This document shows, one piece after another, positions 24,892-32,813 of a stretch of DNA of 64,000 nt; the first letter of the stretch is position 1, and each line of letters starts with the position of its first letter. A program made the translations under genes and the position numbers. Source of the stretch: JADJNW01 sp964517145 (GTDB taxonomy: Bacteria; Bacteroidota; Bacteroidia; Chitinophagales; Saprospiraceae); contig CAZFBN010000004.1 in assembly GCA_964517145.1 (NCBI GenBank), positions 1 through 64,000 on the forward strand, read 5' to 3'. The notes beneath the pieces were generated by a model. That model worked only from the letters and a program-made list of their open reading frames with translations, was not told the DNA's origin and made no database searches.

Positions 24892-27378
24892 TTACTCTGC
24901 TTTTAAACCTCGCCCTGCAAATTGGCGCGTCGTTTTGTCCATCTCCCAAACGGATTTTCCATTCACCCACACTTTCAAGACGCCGGTGGTCAGTGCACCA
25001 GGATTTTCAATGGTGGCATGATCCGCAATTGTTGCTGGATCGAACAAAACCAAATCAGCAAAATAACCGGGTTTGATGCGACCCCGATTTTTAATCCCTA
25101 GATTATCAGCGGTTAAGGAGGTCATTTTGCGAATGGCTTCCGTCAAGGAAAAATGATTTTCTTCACGAACGTATTTTCGTAATATTTTAGAAAAACTACC
25201 TGCGCCACGCGGGTGCGATCCATTGAGTGTGCCATCAGAGCAGATGCAGCTCCATTCCCAAGCGGCAATCTTCGCAATATCCGCCGGGTGCATGCTGGTA
25301 CAAATGATACTTTCATCGGCTTGCTCGTCCAATGATTTTTTGATCAAATCCAAATAAACCACCTCCGGTGCCTGCTTGCGGTCGGCGGCGATTTGCGCCA
25401 GGGTTTTGCCTTCTACCGATTTGTCGGCATCATAATACGCCACAATCATGCCTTCCGGCGTGGTCAATTCGCTGAGGGCATATTTTGCAGCGTTCAGGTC
25501 TTCAAAATTGCGTTCTGGAAATAAAACCGTCATCGTACTTTGCCAATATTCATAAGGATACACATCAGCTGTAATGTTAATACCTTCTTTTCTCGCATTG
25601 TTTAAAATTTGCAACAAGCTATCCGCTTTGCCCCATTGACTCACGATGGCAATTTTCATGTGCGACACCTGCACGGGAATTTGATGCGTTCTGCCGATAT
25701 TGATAATTTCTTCAATCGAATTCCAAAAATAGCGGTCTTCACTGCGAATGTGACTGATGTAGCGTTTCTTCGTTTCTTTCAAAACTTTCGCCAAATCCAG
25801 CACTTCTTCGCGCGTTGAGTAGATGCCAGGGTCATACTCCAAACCAGTGGACAAGCCCAGCGCACCCGATTTCAGCTCTTCCCACAGTAGTTCTTGCATT
25901 TTTACAATTTCAAACGGCGCTGCCTGACGGGTAAAATTGCCTAAAGCTTTGCGTCTCAAAGTGTTGTGACCAACGTAAGACGCCACATTGACCGCCACTG
26001 GCACGGTATCGAGTTTCGCCCACAAATCCTGTAAAGGATAGTAAGAACCACCATCCTGCCCAATGACAATCGTAGTAACTCCTTGACTTACAACCTCTGG
26101 CATATCTCGTTTTTCAAACATGTCTCTATCGTGATGGCTGTGCGCATCAATAAATCCGGGTGCCAACACTTTGCCATTTCCATCCAGCGTGGATTCGTTT
26201 TTTCGAGGATTTAAGTTGCCCACTTCCAGTATTTTTTCGCCTTGCACTCGCACCGCTCCCGCGAAAAGCTTGCCGCCGCTGCCATCTGCAATTTTTACAT
26301 TGGTAATCAAGGTAGTACGGTAGCGATCGAGAATTTTGTTTGCGCCTTGAATCAAAGTGTTTGGACGAGCGCTGGAGTTTGTAAGCACAATTAATTCAAA
26401 CGGACCCTTCAAATCGCGTTGGATGTAATTGGCAAAACCAACCCAGCCGCCGGTGTGCTGCACACGCGAGGCATCGGGCAACAAACCCCAGCCAAAGCCG
26501 TAGTAACTTTTGATTCCATCGTTCAAAATGTATGGCTGATAAGCTTCCTGCATAGTTTCGGCTTTCACCAATTTGTTTTGATACAACGCCTGGCTCCATT
26601 TGTGCAAATCGCCAACAGAGGCATAAATATTTCCATCACCAATGACACCATCAATATTGAATAAATCATTTTTTACAATTGTATCAGCTTTATATTCAAA
26701 TCCAAATACACGATTTTTTGGATATTTAGACATGTCGATAGTGTAAGCAAATGTCTCTTTTAATTTTAAAGGCTTGATGATGTTTTCGGTCACGAAATCG
26801 TGAAAACGCATGCCAGAAACCACCTCCACGATGGATGCCAAAATCAGGTAGCCTGTATTGCTGTATTGAAATTTATTGCCAGGTTTAAAATCAAGCGACG
26901 GTCGGTGTTTGGTGTACAAAGCTAAAAAATCTTTATTTGTAAAAATTTGATCTTTAGGAAATTCCTTTTCGTACAATTCAAAATAATCGCCATAGCCGGC
27001 GGTGTGCGTCATCAAATGGCGAATGGTAATATTGTCATAAAATAGGTCTGGTAAATATTTCGTCATCAGGTCATCATAATCCAGTTTACCTTGTTCTTTC
27101 AAAATCATGATGCACATGGTGACAAATTGTTTAGAAACCGAAGCGAGGTTGAAAGAACTGTGCACCGTCAGCGGCACTTTTTCCAAGGCATTTTGATAAC
27201 CCAGGGCATTTTGGTATAAAATTCCATCGTTGCTGGCGACCAGCATTGCCGCACTAGAGCGGGTGCGCTGATGAAAACCTTTAAAAAGCGTATCCAATTC
27301 GTAGGCGATGCCCGAAGATTGCGCATTTGCACTTAAACAAAAAAATACAAATAGCGCGATGAAGCCATTTTTGAGCAT
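24892..27378 (-). CDS. Serine beta-lactamase-like / D-aminoacylase fusion protein, secreted
   Basis: 828 residues with two enzymes in tandem after a signal peptide (about 1-19). First, a class C beta-lactamase/DD-peptidase-like domain (about 25-350): SVSK as the SxxK motif, YSNTGY as YxN, and HTGGW near the end. Second, an amidohydrolase of the D-aminoacylase type (about 365-828): GFIDAHSHHDRD metal site, SHIRSEDRYFWNSIEE, VSHMK and a C-terminal GYFADLVLFDPATI. The pair suggests periplasmic processing of D-amino-acid peptides or N-acyl-D-amino acids, for instance in cell-wall peptide turnover (inference). Monocistronic. Confidence 0.92.
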   Translation of the reverse strand: MLKNGFIALFVFFCLSANAQSSGIAYELDTLFKGFHQRTRSSAAMLVASNDGILYQNALGYQNALEKVPLTVHSSFNLASVSKQFVTMCIMILKEQGKLDYDDLMTKYLPDLFYDNITIRHLMTHTAGYGDYFELYEKEFPKDQIFTNKDFLALYTKHRPSLDFKPGNKFQYSNTGYLILASIVEVVSGMRFHDFVTENIIKPLKLKETFAYTIDMSKYPKNRVFGFEYKADTIVKNDLFNIDGVIGDGNIYASVGDLHKWSQALYQNKLVKAETMQEAYQPYILNDGIKSYYGFGWGLLPDASRVQHTGGWVGFANYIQRDLKGPFELIVLTNSSARPNTLIQGANKILDRYRTTLITNVKIADGSGGKLFAGAVRVQGEKILEVGNLNPRKNESTLDGNGKVLAPGFIDAHSHHDRDMFEKRDMPEVVSQGVTTIVIGQDGGSYYPLQDLWAKLDTVPVAVNVASYVGHNTLRRKALGNFTRQAAPFEIVKMQELLWEELKSGALGLSTGLEYDPGIYSTREEVLDLAKVLKETKKRYISHIRSEDRYFWNSIEEIINIGRTHQIPVQVSHMKIAIVSQWGKADSLLQILNNARKEGINITADVYPYEYWQSTMTVLFPERNFEDLNAAKYALSELTTPEGMIVAYYDADKSVEGKTLAQIAADRKQAPEVVYLDLIKKSLDEQADESIICTSMHPADIAKIAAWEWSCICSDGTLNGSHPRGAGSFSKILRKYVREENHFSLTEAIRKMTSLTADNLGIKNRGRIKPGYFADLVLFDPATIADHATIENPGALTTGVLKVWVNGKSVWEMDKTTRQFAGRGLKAE

Positions 27379-27471
27379 GGGTCAGAAATTTGGAGGGAAG
27401 ATAGCAAAACGGCAGGTTATTTCATTAAAATTCAAAAATGGAGTTTTTATGATCGTTTTTTTTCATACGGG

Positions 27472-28107
27472 CTACCGATACACCGGCTCCTCCAGAATTG
27501 CCAGCAATTCGTTCAACATCATGGCAGTGGCACCCCACACCACTTTTCCTAAAAGATTGAAATAAGGCACGCGTTTCAAAATTAAATTTTGTGCCAATTG
27601 TAAATCAATCGTTTGTACAATTTCTGGTTGTTGAAAAAGTGAAAAAGACACCTCCAGAATAGATCGCACTTCTCGTTCCTGCCGCACAAAGGTGGGGGTT
27701 TCTCGCATAAAACCGACATAGGGATTTGCCTGAAAATTGCTGACCGGGATGTATAAATTGGTAAGTGCCCCCAGTAGTTCAATTTTGCTGGCATCCACGC
27801 CGACTTCTTCTTCCGCTTCGCGCAGTGCCGTATTGGCAAGGGTTCCGTCGCCTTCTTCATATTTGCCCCCCGGAAAACTAATTTGTCCTCCATGACGATC
27901 ATTGGGGTTCGAGGCATCGCGTTCGATAAAAACCAAGTGCCATTCGTCTGCTTTGGGGTAAAACAATGCCAACACCGCTGCCTGACGAGCATTGCCCGGC
28001 ACCGGCACATCCGATTGGCGAGCGCCATGCGCCATGCGGTACTGCACCTCTCGACCGGGGAGCGGCTGCTGCAATTTATCGGCTAATCGTAGAATAAAAT
28101 CATCCAT
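27472..28107 (-). CDS. Nudix hydrolase, CoA pyrophosphatase type
   Basis: 211 residues, cytoplasmic. A complete Nudix box: GGKYEEGDGTLANTALREAE followed by EEVGV (about residues 75-99), preceded by the NUDIX-CoA hallmark HGGQISFPGGK. Relatives hydrolyse CoA and oxidised CoA derivatives to phosphopantetheine and 3',5'-ADP. The C-terminal WGATAMMLNELL is typical of this subgroup. The gene ends 93 bases before the start of the D-aminoacylase gene on the same strand. Confidence 0.92.
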   Translation of the reverse strand: MDDFILRLADKLQQPLPGREVQYRMAHGARQSDVPVPGNARQAAVLALFYPKADEWHLVFIERDASNPNDRHGGQISFPGGKYEEGDGTLANTALREAEEEVGVDASKIELLGALTNLYIPVSNFQANPYVGFMRETPTFVRQEREVRSILEVSFSLFQQPEIVQTIDLQLAQNLILKRVPYFNLLGKVVWGATAMMLNELLAILEEPVYR

Positions 28108-28237
28108 ACGACTGGAAAACAGCTAGAAAGGAAGCGCGGTTTAGCCTGGAAAAGAATTTTTTTGGCAGTAGCGAAGTGTTAAATTCGATCGTTATCGGGA
28201 GGTGTTTGGAAAGCAGCATGCTATCTTTATGAAATAC

Positions 28238-28275
28238 AGCGTAAACGCTGTGCTACGAAAGGCAGCGTAAACGCT
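28238..28275. repeat. REP-like palindrome AGCGTAAACGCT, copies 2 and 3 in tandem
   Basis: Two copies 26 bases apart (28238-28249 and 28264-28275), each followed by GTGCTACGAAA or GCACTACGGAAA. They share core and flank with the copy at 1961-1972. Confidence 0.6.
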
Positions 28276-28284
28276 GCACTACGG

Positions 28285-28320
28285 AAAAACCCTGACCGCG
28301 CAATGGCTGTCAGGGTTTTT
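28285..28320 (-). terminator. Terminator of the hemD transcript
   Basis: AAAAACCCTGAC and GTCAGGGTTTTT form a perfect 12-bp stem with a 12-base loop. It lies 25 bases past the hemD stop and carries T5 on both strands, so it may work in both directions. Confidence 0.75.
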
Positions 28321-28345
28321 CAGAAAAAAGCTATGATACGACTGC

Positions 28346-29128
28346 TCAATCTTTGTTGGAGTCTTGCAAATAAAGCTCCAATGCCATTGGCATACTTGGT
28401 GCGTCAGGGATGGGCGCTTTAATGTTGACGGTCAAGCCTCGCTCTTCTACTTCTTTAGTCGTACTATTGCCAAAAACGGCGATGCGGGTTTCGTTTTGTT
28501 TAAACCCTGGAAAATTATCGTACAACGACTTGATATCCAACGGACTAAAGAAAACCAACACATCATAGGTCACATCGCTCAGGTCGCTTAGGTCGCTGCT
28601 TACCGTTTCGTACATCATAGCATCCTGGTATTGGTAGCCATGCGATTCCAGAAAAGACGTCACATCTTTGGCACCCAAGTTGGAGCAAGGCAGCAGAAAC
28701 TTTTCATTTTTATGCTTTTTCAAAGCAGAAGCCAGGTCTTCAATTGTTTTTGTACCTGCAAAAACCTTGCGTTTGCGATAAACAATAAACTTCTGCAAGT
28801 AGTTGGCAATTTGCTCGGTCAAGCAGAAATACTTAGTTTCCTGCGACATTTTGATGCGCATCTCCTCGCACAGGCGGAAGAAATGATCCACTGCGTTTTT
28901 ACTGGTAAAAATCACTGCCGGATACTGGTCAGGATACACGCGTTGTTTGCGGAAGTCTTTTGCCACTACGGGTTCTACATGAATAAATGGACGCCAGTCT
29001 ATTTGTAAGTTGTACTTCTTTTCCAAGTCGTAGTAGGGAGAACGGTCTGGTTTGGGCTGAGTCACAAGTATGGTTTTAACTTTTTTCAAAGTTCCTGCTT
29101 GTGCTTTTCCATTTACTGCCATCATCAA
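28346..29128 (-). CDS. hemD: Uroporphyrinogen-III synthase
   Basis: 260 residues. Closes and inverts ring D of hydroxymethylbilane in haem synthesis. Wording matches Bacteroidota HemD: KTILVTQPKPDRSPYYDLEK at the N-terminus, AVIFTSKNAVDHFFRLCEEM, and VFFSPLDIKSLYDNFPGF with AVFGNSTTKEVEERGL in the second half. The family is divergent in sequence, so recognition rests on these phrases and on linkage to the DUF4271 gene immediately upstream. Three consecutive ATGs (29128-29120) make the exact start uncertain by up to two residues. A tandem SDLSDLSDV is encoded by a short in-frame DNA repeat. Confidence 0.9.
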   Translation of the reverse strand: MMMAVNGKAQAGTLKKVKTILVTQPKPDRSPYYDLEKKYNLQIDWRPFIHVEPVVAKDFRKQRVYPDQYPAVIFTSKNAVDHFFRLCEEMRIKMSQETKYFCLTEQIANYLQKFIVYRKRKVFAGTKTIEDLASALKKHKNEKFLLPCSNLGAKDVTSFLESHGYQYQDAMMYETVSSDLSDLSDVTYDVLVFFSPLDIKSLYDNFPGFKQNETRIAVFGNSTTKEVEERGLTVNIKAPIPDAPSMPMALELYLQDSNKD

Positions 29129-29157
29129 ATAAAAATTTTTTATTTTTAATACCAGCC

Positions 29158-30045
29158 TTACTTAATTTGGTTTAACAAAAGTTTTACCAAAAAAAAGACA
29201 GGTGCGATTTCGACGGTGCAAATATACAACAAAAAGTGAAATTTGTGAAATGCTACAAAACGATTTGCAATAGCCAATCCTCTTAAATAACGGAACAAAT
29301 AGATGAGCCCTAAAGTTCCTAGGGCAAAGTAAAACAAATAAGATTCGATATGGTCGGGACCATACGCTAACAAGACGTTTACAGGCGCTAGTACCAATCC
29401 GATTATAACCGAAAAAATGATAATCAAAAAATTGTACAGGCGTGTCTCCTTTTGAATAGGGAAAACTGCGCCGACGATGCTTACGATGAGGTGCTTGGCA
29501 ACAAAAATGACGACAATAGCGCCCGTGCAATATAGCCAACCCAGTAAGTGTGTGTTTGCCACAGCAATTTTGTAATGGTCTAATACCAAATACAAAAACA
29601 ACCCTGCATTAAGAAAAAATAAAATGTATAGCAGTATAAATGGCGTCAAGCCTATGCTTTCGCGCTCTCGATACACCTGATTGAACATGTTGTCGCTGCC
29701 AAATGCGCTGTACACCTTTTGAAAAAATGGACGCAAAAACGTCATCAGCAGGGTGAGCAGCAACAGCGTAATCATTAAGGAAATGAACAAAAAGCGCTTG
29801 TAAGCACCTTCTTTGCTAATTTTTGGCTTGGCAGGGCGCACTGCTTTTTTTGTTGGGGCGGCAGTCGATTCTTTTGTAGGTGCTACCAGATCGAATGGAT
29901 TGGAACTGACGACGGTAGGCTGCTCGAAAGGCGTTCCTATCGTTTCCAGCCGAGGCGTAAGCTCGAAAGGATTGCTGCTTTGCTGTGCGAAGATTCCTTG
30001 CCACAGACAACTAGCCAAAATGAGCGTACTGATAATTTTTTTCAA
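29158..30045 (-). CDS. DUF4271 family membrane protein
   Basis: 295 residues. Signal peptide-like N-terminus (1-20, ending FAQ), then a Pro/Thr/Lys-rich region about 21-78 with two SSNPFxL repeats, then about six transmembrane segments (about 84-104, 132-152, 165-185, 203-225, 233-250, 270-290). The multi-pass region following a low-complexity segment, and the position directly upstream of hemD, match DUF4271, a Bacteroidota-restricted family of unknown function. Probably cotranscribed with hemD (29-base gap). It has a recognisable promoter at 30077-30110. Confidence 0.85.
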   Translation of the reverse strand: MKKIISTLILASCLWQGIFAQQSSNPFELTPRLETIGTPFEQPTVVSSNPFDLVAPTKESTAAPTKKAVRPAKPKISKEGAYKRFLFISLMITLLLLTLLMTFLRPFFQKVYSAFGSDNMFNQVYRERESIGLTPFILLYILFFLNAGLFLYLVLDHYKIAVANTHLLGWLYCTGAIVVIFVAKHLIVSIVGAVFPIQKETRLYNFLIIIFSVIIGLVLAPVNVLLAYGPDHIESYLFYFALGTLGLIYLFRYLRGLAIANRFVAFHKFHFLLYICTVEIAPVFFLVKLLLNQIK

Positions 30046-30076
30046 AACAAATAATGAGTTTAACCCAATTCACCCA

Positions 30077-30110
30077 CAAAATTACGGAATTGGCGTTGTT
30101 TTGTTACAAA
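30077..30110 (-). promoter_or_regulatory. Promoter of the DUF4271-hemD unit
   Basis: On the minus strand: TTTG (30110-30107), 22 bases, TAATTTTG (30084-30077), leaving a leader of about 25 bases before the ATG at 30045. Confidence 0.55.
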
Positions 30111-30147
30111 AAAGCGATTATTTCTATCGCCAAGCGCCCTATTTGGA

Positions 30148-30729
30148 TCATAGATTTTTATAAAGATTGTTGTTTGTCAAATAATGATACACTGCATCGG
30201 GCACCAAATATTGAATGGATTTGCCATTTTTTAAACAATAGCGAATGTAAGTCGCCGAAATTTCCATCATTGGCACCTGATCGTATATGCGCACACTGGG
30301 GTGATCCGCCAATTCCCCCTTCTCGAAATCAGGGCGGTCGTACACATAAATTTGGTAGTCGCGCAGCAGCAATTCATAATTTTTCCACTTTGGCAAAGTC
30401 GCCAGGTTGTCACCTCCCATAATGAGCACAAATTCCTTTGCAGGGTATTTTTCTTTCAACACCGCGAGCGTGTCAATGGTAAAGGAAGGTTTGGGCAAGC
30501 TAAATTCAATATCAGAAACGCGCAGTTGCAGATTGTCGCCAATAGCTAACTGAATCAAGTGAAGCCGATCATGGTCGCGCAGTAGAGTGTGTTTAGGCTT
30601 GAGTGGATTTTGCGGAGAAACGATAAACCACACCTGCTGCAAATCCGTTTGCGTCGCCATGTAATTGCCGATAATCAGGTGCCCGACGTGTACTGGATTG
30701 AACGAGCCAAAAAACAAACCAACTTTCAT
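30148..30729 (-). CDS. nadD: Nicotinate-nucleotide adenylyltransferase
   Basis: 193 residues. Adenylates nicotinic acid mononucleotide in NAD synthesis. The nucleotidyltransferase motif GSFNPVHVGHL is at residues 8-18, and the C-terminal ISATYIRYCLKNG carries the ISSTxIR-type signature. VLIMGGDNLATLPKWKNYE is the usual mid-protein phrase. Full length. Downstream of the lipoprotein gene on the same strand, with an inverted repeat between them. Confidence 0.96.
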   Translation of the reverse strand: MKVGLFFGSFNPVHVGHLIIGNYMATQTDLQQVWFIVSPQNPLKPKHTLLRDHDRLHLIQLAIGDNLQLRVSDIEFSLPKPSFTIDTLAVLKEKYPAKEFVLIMGGDNLATLPKWKNYELLLRDYQIYVYDRPDFEKGELADHPSVRIYDQVPMMEISATYIRYCLKNGKSIQYLVPDAVYHYLTNNNLYKNL

Positions 30730-30743
30730 AGATGTGAAATGTG

Positions 30744-30800
30744 AAATTTAAAATTTGAAAAATACCTGGGCTTTTGGCTTCGTATTTCAAATTTTAATTT
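30744..30800. repeat. AAATTTGAAA-type inverted repeat
   Basis: AAATTTAAAATTTGAAA (30744-30760) and TTTCAAATTTTAATTT (30785-30800) form a long near-perfect stem overlapping the 3' end of the lipoprotein gene. Similar hairpins occur at 47251-47289 and 60256-60304. Confidence 0.5.
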
Positions 30801-31255
30801 TCATTTTCCAGGGTATCACGGCGCAGGAAAGCATCTATTTCCAGGCTGTCAAGTTCCATAAAATCTTCTTCCATTTCGATTTCTTCCTCAGGTGCGTCTA
30901 TCAGCCATTGATCGTCTATTTTAACCAATTTGTACTCCGTGGTGTAAGGCTCTTCAATATCCTTCACTTCACAGATGCAAATAGCAGTGTCCTGCATGAT
31001 TTGACAATTGATACTCAAAAAAGTAGTGGTAAAAATGGTAGAATCGGCGGGTTCACTTTCAATGATAGCGCGGAGGTCGTCGAGGCGTCGGCGCTCCGCG
31101 GGGGTGCTCAGTTCTTTCGCATCTGCAAACTGATTTTGGTCATAATATGCCTGGTATTGCCGCACGACTTCTTCCGGGGTGTTGGGCAATTTGGGCTTGC
31201 GCTGGCAAGAAAGCAGCACGAGCAGCGGCAAACACAAAAGCAAAAAGTGTTTCAT
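30794..31255 (-). CDS. Small lipoprotein of unknown function
   Basis: 153 residues from the ATG at 31255 (an upstream ATG at 31276 would add MKKHYQY). Lipobox LVLLSC gives a lipid-anchored mature protein starting CQRKPK. The middle (TPEEVVRQYQAYYDQNQFADAKELST ... EYKLVKIDDQWLIDAP) has the look of DUF4878/SnoaL-like NTF2-fold lipoproteins. The tail is very acidic (EEEIEMEEDFMELDSLE). Located between dnaN and nadD on the same strand. A hairpin TTCAAGG/CCTTGAA (31272-31295) lies in its leader. Confidence 0.82.
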   Translation of the reverse strand: MKHFLLLCLPLLVLLSCQRKPKLPNTPEEVVRQYQAYYDQNQFADAKELSTPAERRRLDDLRAIIESEPADSTIFTTTFLSINCQIMQDTAICICEVKDIEEPYTTEYKLVKIDDQWLIDAPEEEIEMEEDFMELDSLEIDAFLRRDTLENEN

Positions 31256-31384
31256 GTATTGATAATGCTTTTTCAAGGGGTTATAATTCCTTGAAGTACA
31301 CTGGAAATTTTAGGTTTTCTTTTTTATAATAAATTGAGCAACACAACCTACTATGAATCATCCATTTACAATAATCAATTAAAT

Positions 31385-32500
31385 TTAATTGCTCAACATG
31401 ACCGGCATCACCAGCATCAATATTTCTTCACCTTCTTTCTCTTCCACCGGCAGCAAGATGCCCGCCCGCGTTGGCGTTGACATTTCCACCTTCACCTCAT
31501 CCGCATCGAGTACGCTTAGCATTTCCACCAAAAATTTGGCGTTGAAGCCAATAGTCAATGGATTGCCGTCATAATTACAAGAAAGCTGCTCCACTGCTTC
31601 GTTGGAAAAATCTAAATCCTGTGCAGAAACGGTCAAATTTTCACCATTTACTTTTAAAATAACCTGATTGGTCGTTTTGTTCGCATAAATGGCGATGCGT
31701 TTGAGCGAATTTTGAAAATCGCCGCGTGGCAGCGTCAATACATTTGGATTATCCACAGGTATAACAGCGTTATAATCAGGGTAACGCGCATCAATCAGGC
31801 GGCAGACGAGCTGCGTTTCATTGAAAGAAAAGAAAGCATTGGCTTTGTTAAACGACAGTTTGACCTCTGCGCTGGTAGGCAGCGCGCCTTTCAGCAAATT
31901 CAGGGCTTTTTTAGGCACAATGAAAGAGGTGGACACGTCGCTCGCGACTTCTGAGAACGTATATTTTACAAGCTTGTGCGCGTCGGTTGCTACAAACGTT
32001 ATTTTATTAAAATCCACCTGAAAATACACGCCCGACATTGCCGGCCGCAGCTCATCGTTGCTTGTTGCAAACAGCGTTTTGTTGATACCTTGCAATAAAA
32101 CATGGCTTTGCAGCGTCACGGTATCCACAGTGTCAGGCTCCGGAATGCGCGGAAAATCAGCCCCGTTTTCACCGGCAAGGCGGTATTTGCCGTAAGCGGA
32201 TGTAATCTCAATCCCAAAATTATCTTGATTCACCGAAAAAGTGATCGGCTGCTGGGGCAAAGCTTTGAGCGTTTCGAGCAAAATTTTGGCAGGCACCGCC
32301 ACGGCACCGTCCGAGTCCGCCATTACTTCGATCTCGGTCGTAATGGAAGTTTCCAGGTCGGTAGCGGCGATGATGAGTCTGCCGCCATTAATGGTGAATA
32401 AAAAATCTTCCAGAATCGGCAATACGGGGTTAGAACCGATGGCGCCACCGGCGATTTGCAGGCGCTTGAGGAGTTCGGAAGAAGAAACGCTGAATTTCAT
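31385..32500 (-). CDS. dnaN: DNA polymerase III beta clamp
   Basis: 371 residues, full length for the sliding clamp. Three repeated clamp domains are apparent. Recognisable phrases are MKFSVSSSELLKRLQIAGGAI at the start, FLFTINGGRLIIAATDLETS, and FVATDAHKLVKYTF in the middle; the C-terminus ILMLVMPVMLSN corresponds to the usual LIMPMRL-type tail. dnaN is often beside dnaA and the origin, but here it is followed by a lipoprotein gene and nadD, as in many Bacteroidota where dnaA and dnaN are apart. The leader region (32501-32570) repeats GCTGATTxTTAATTG. Confidence 0.96.
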   Translation of the reverse strand: MKFSVSSSELLKRLQIAGGAIGSNPVLPILEDFLFTINGGRLIIAATDLETSITTEIEVMADSDGAVAVPAKILLETLKALPQQPITFSVNQDNFGIEITSAYGKYRLAGENGADFPRIPEPDTVDTVTLQSHVLLQGINKTLFATSNDELRPAMSGVYFQVDFNKITFVATDAHKLVKYTFSEVASDVSTSFIVPKKALNLLKGALPTSAEVKLSFNKANAFFSFNETQLVCRLIDARYPDYNAVIPVDNPNVLTLPRGDFQNSLKRIAIYANKTTNQVILKVNGENLTVSAQDLDFSNEAVEQLSCNYDGNPLTIGFNAKFLVEMLSVLDADEVKVEMSTPTRAGILLPVEEKEGEEILMLVMPVMLSN

Positions 32501-32783
32501 AGTGGAATGATTGCTGATTATTAATTGTTAACTGCTGATTTTTAATTGGTTATTCAAATTTTAGCAATACGACTTTTTTAATTGTATGAATAAATAAAAA
32601 CCAACAATTCTAAGAATGCAAAAATAGGGTTTCCTTACAATTTTTTTAGTAAGAATATTCAACAAGCTGTCGAAAACTCGTGATAAGTGGTCAAGATCAA
32701 GCTGTTTTTTGAAAAAACAAAAAGATTTGTCAATAAAACGGAATAAATCGGGCTGCGAACATTCGGCATCTGGCATCTATTTC

Positions 32784-32791
32784 TATCTTTG
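32784..32791 (+). promoter_or_regulatory. -7 element upstream of the M16-like gene
   Basis: TATCTTTG matches TAnnTTTG and lies 22 bases before the ATG at 32814, supporting that start over the longer frame from 32709. No clear TTG at -33. Confidence 0.45.
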
Positions 32792-32813
32792 CAAGCTTAA
32801 TTTTCAAGGACTT

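Noticed and set aside
24671..24970. Minus-strand 99-codon ORF at the AT-rich junction
   Set aside because: It overlaps the 3' end of the D-aminoacylase gene out of frame and the possible terminator, with no protein-like composition.
27900..27925. TTCGA-type sequence resembling a tRNA T-loop
   Set aside because: It lies inside the Nudix gene and no cloverleaf can be drawn. No tRNA was found anywhere in the window.
29162..29539. Minus-strand 125-codon ORF inside the DUF4271 gene
   Set aside because: Shadow in another frame of a real membrane protein.
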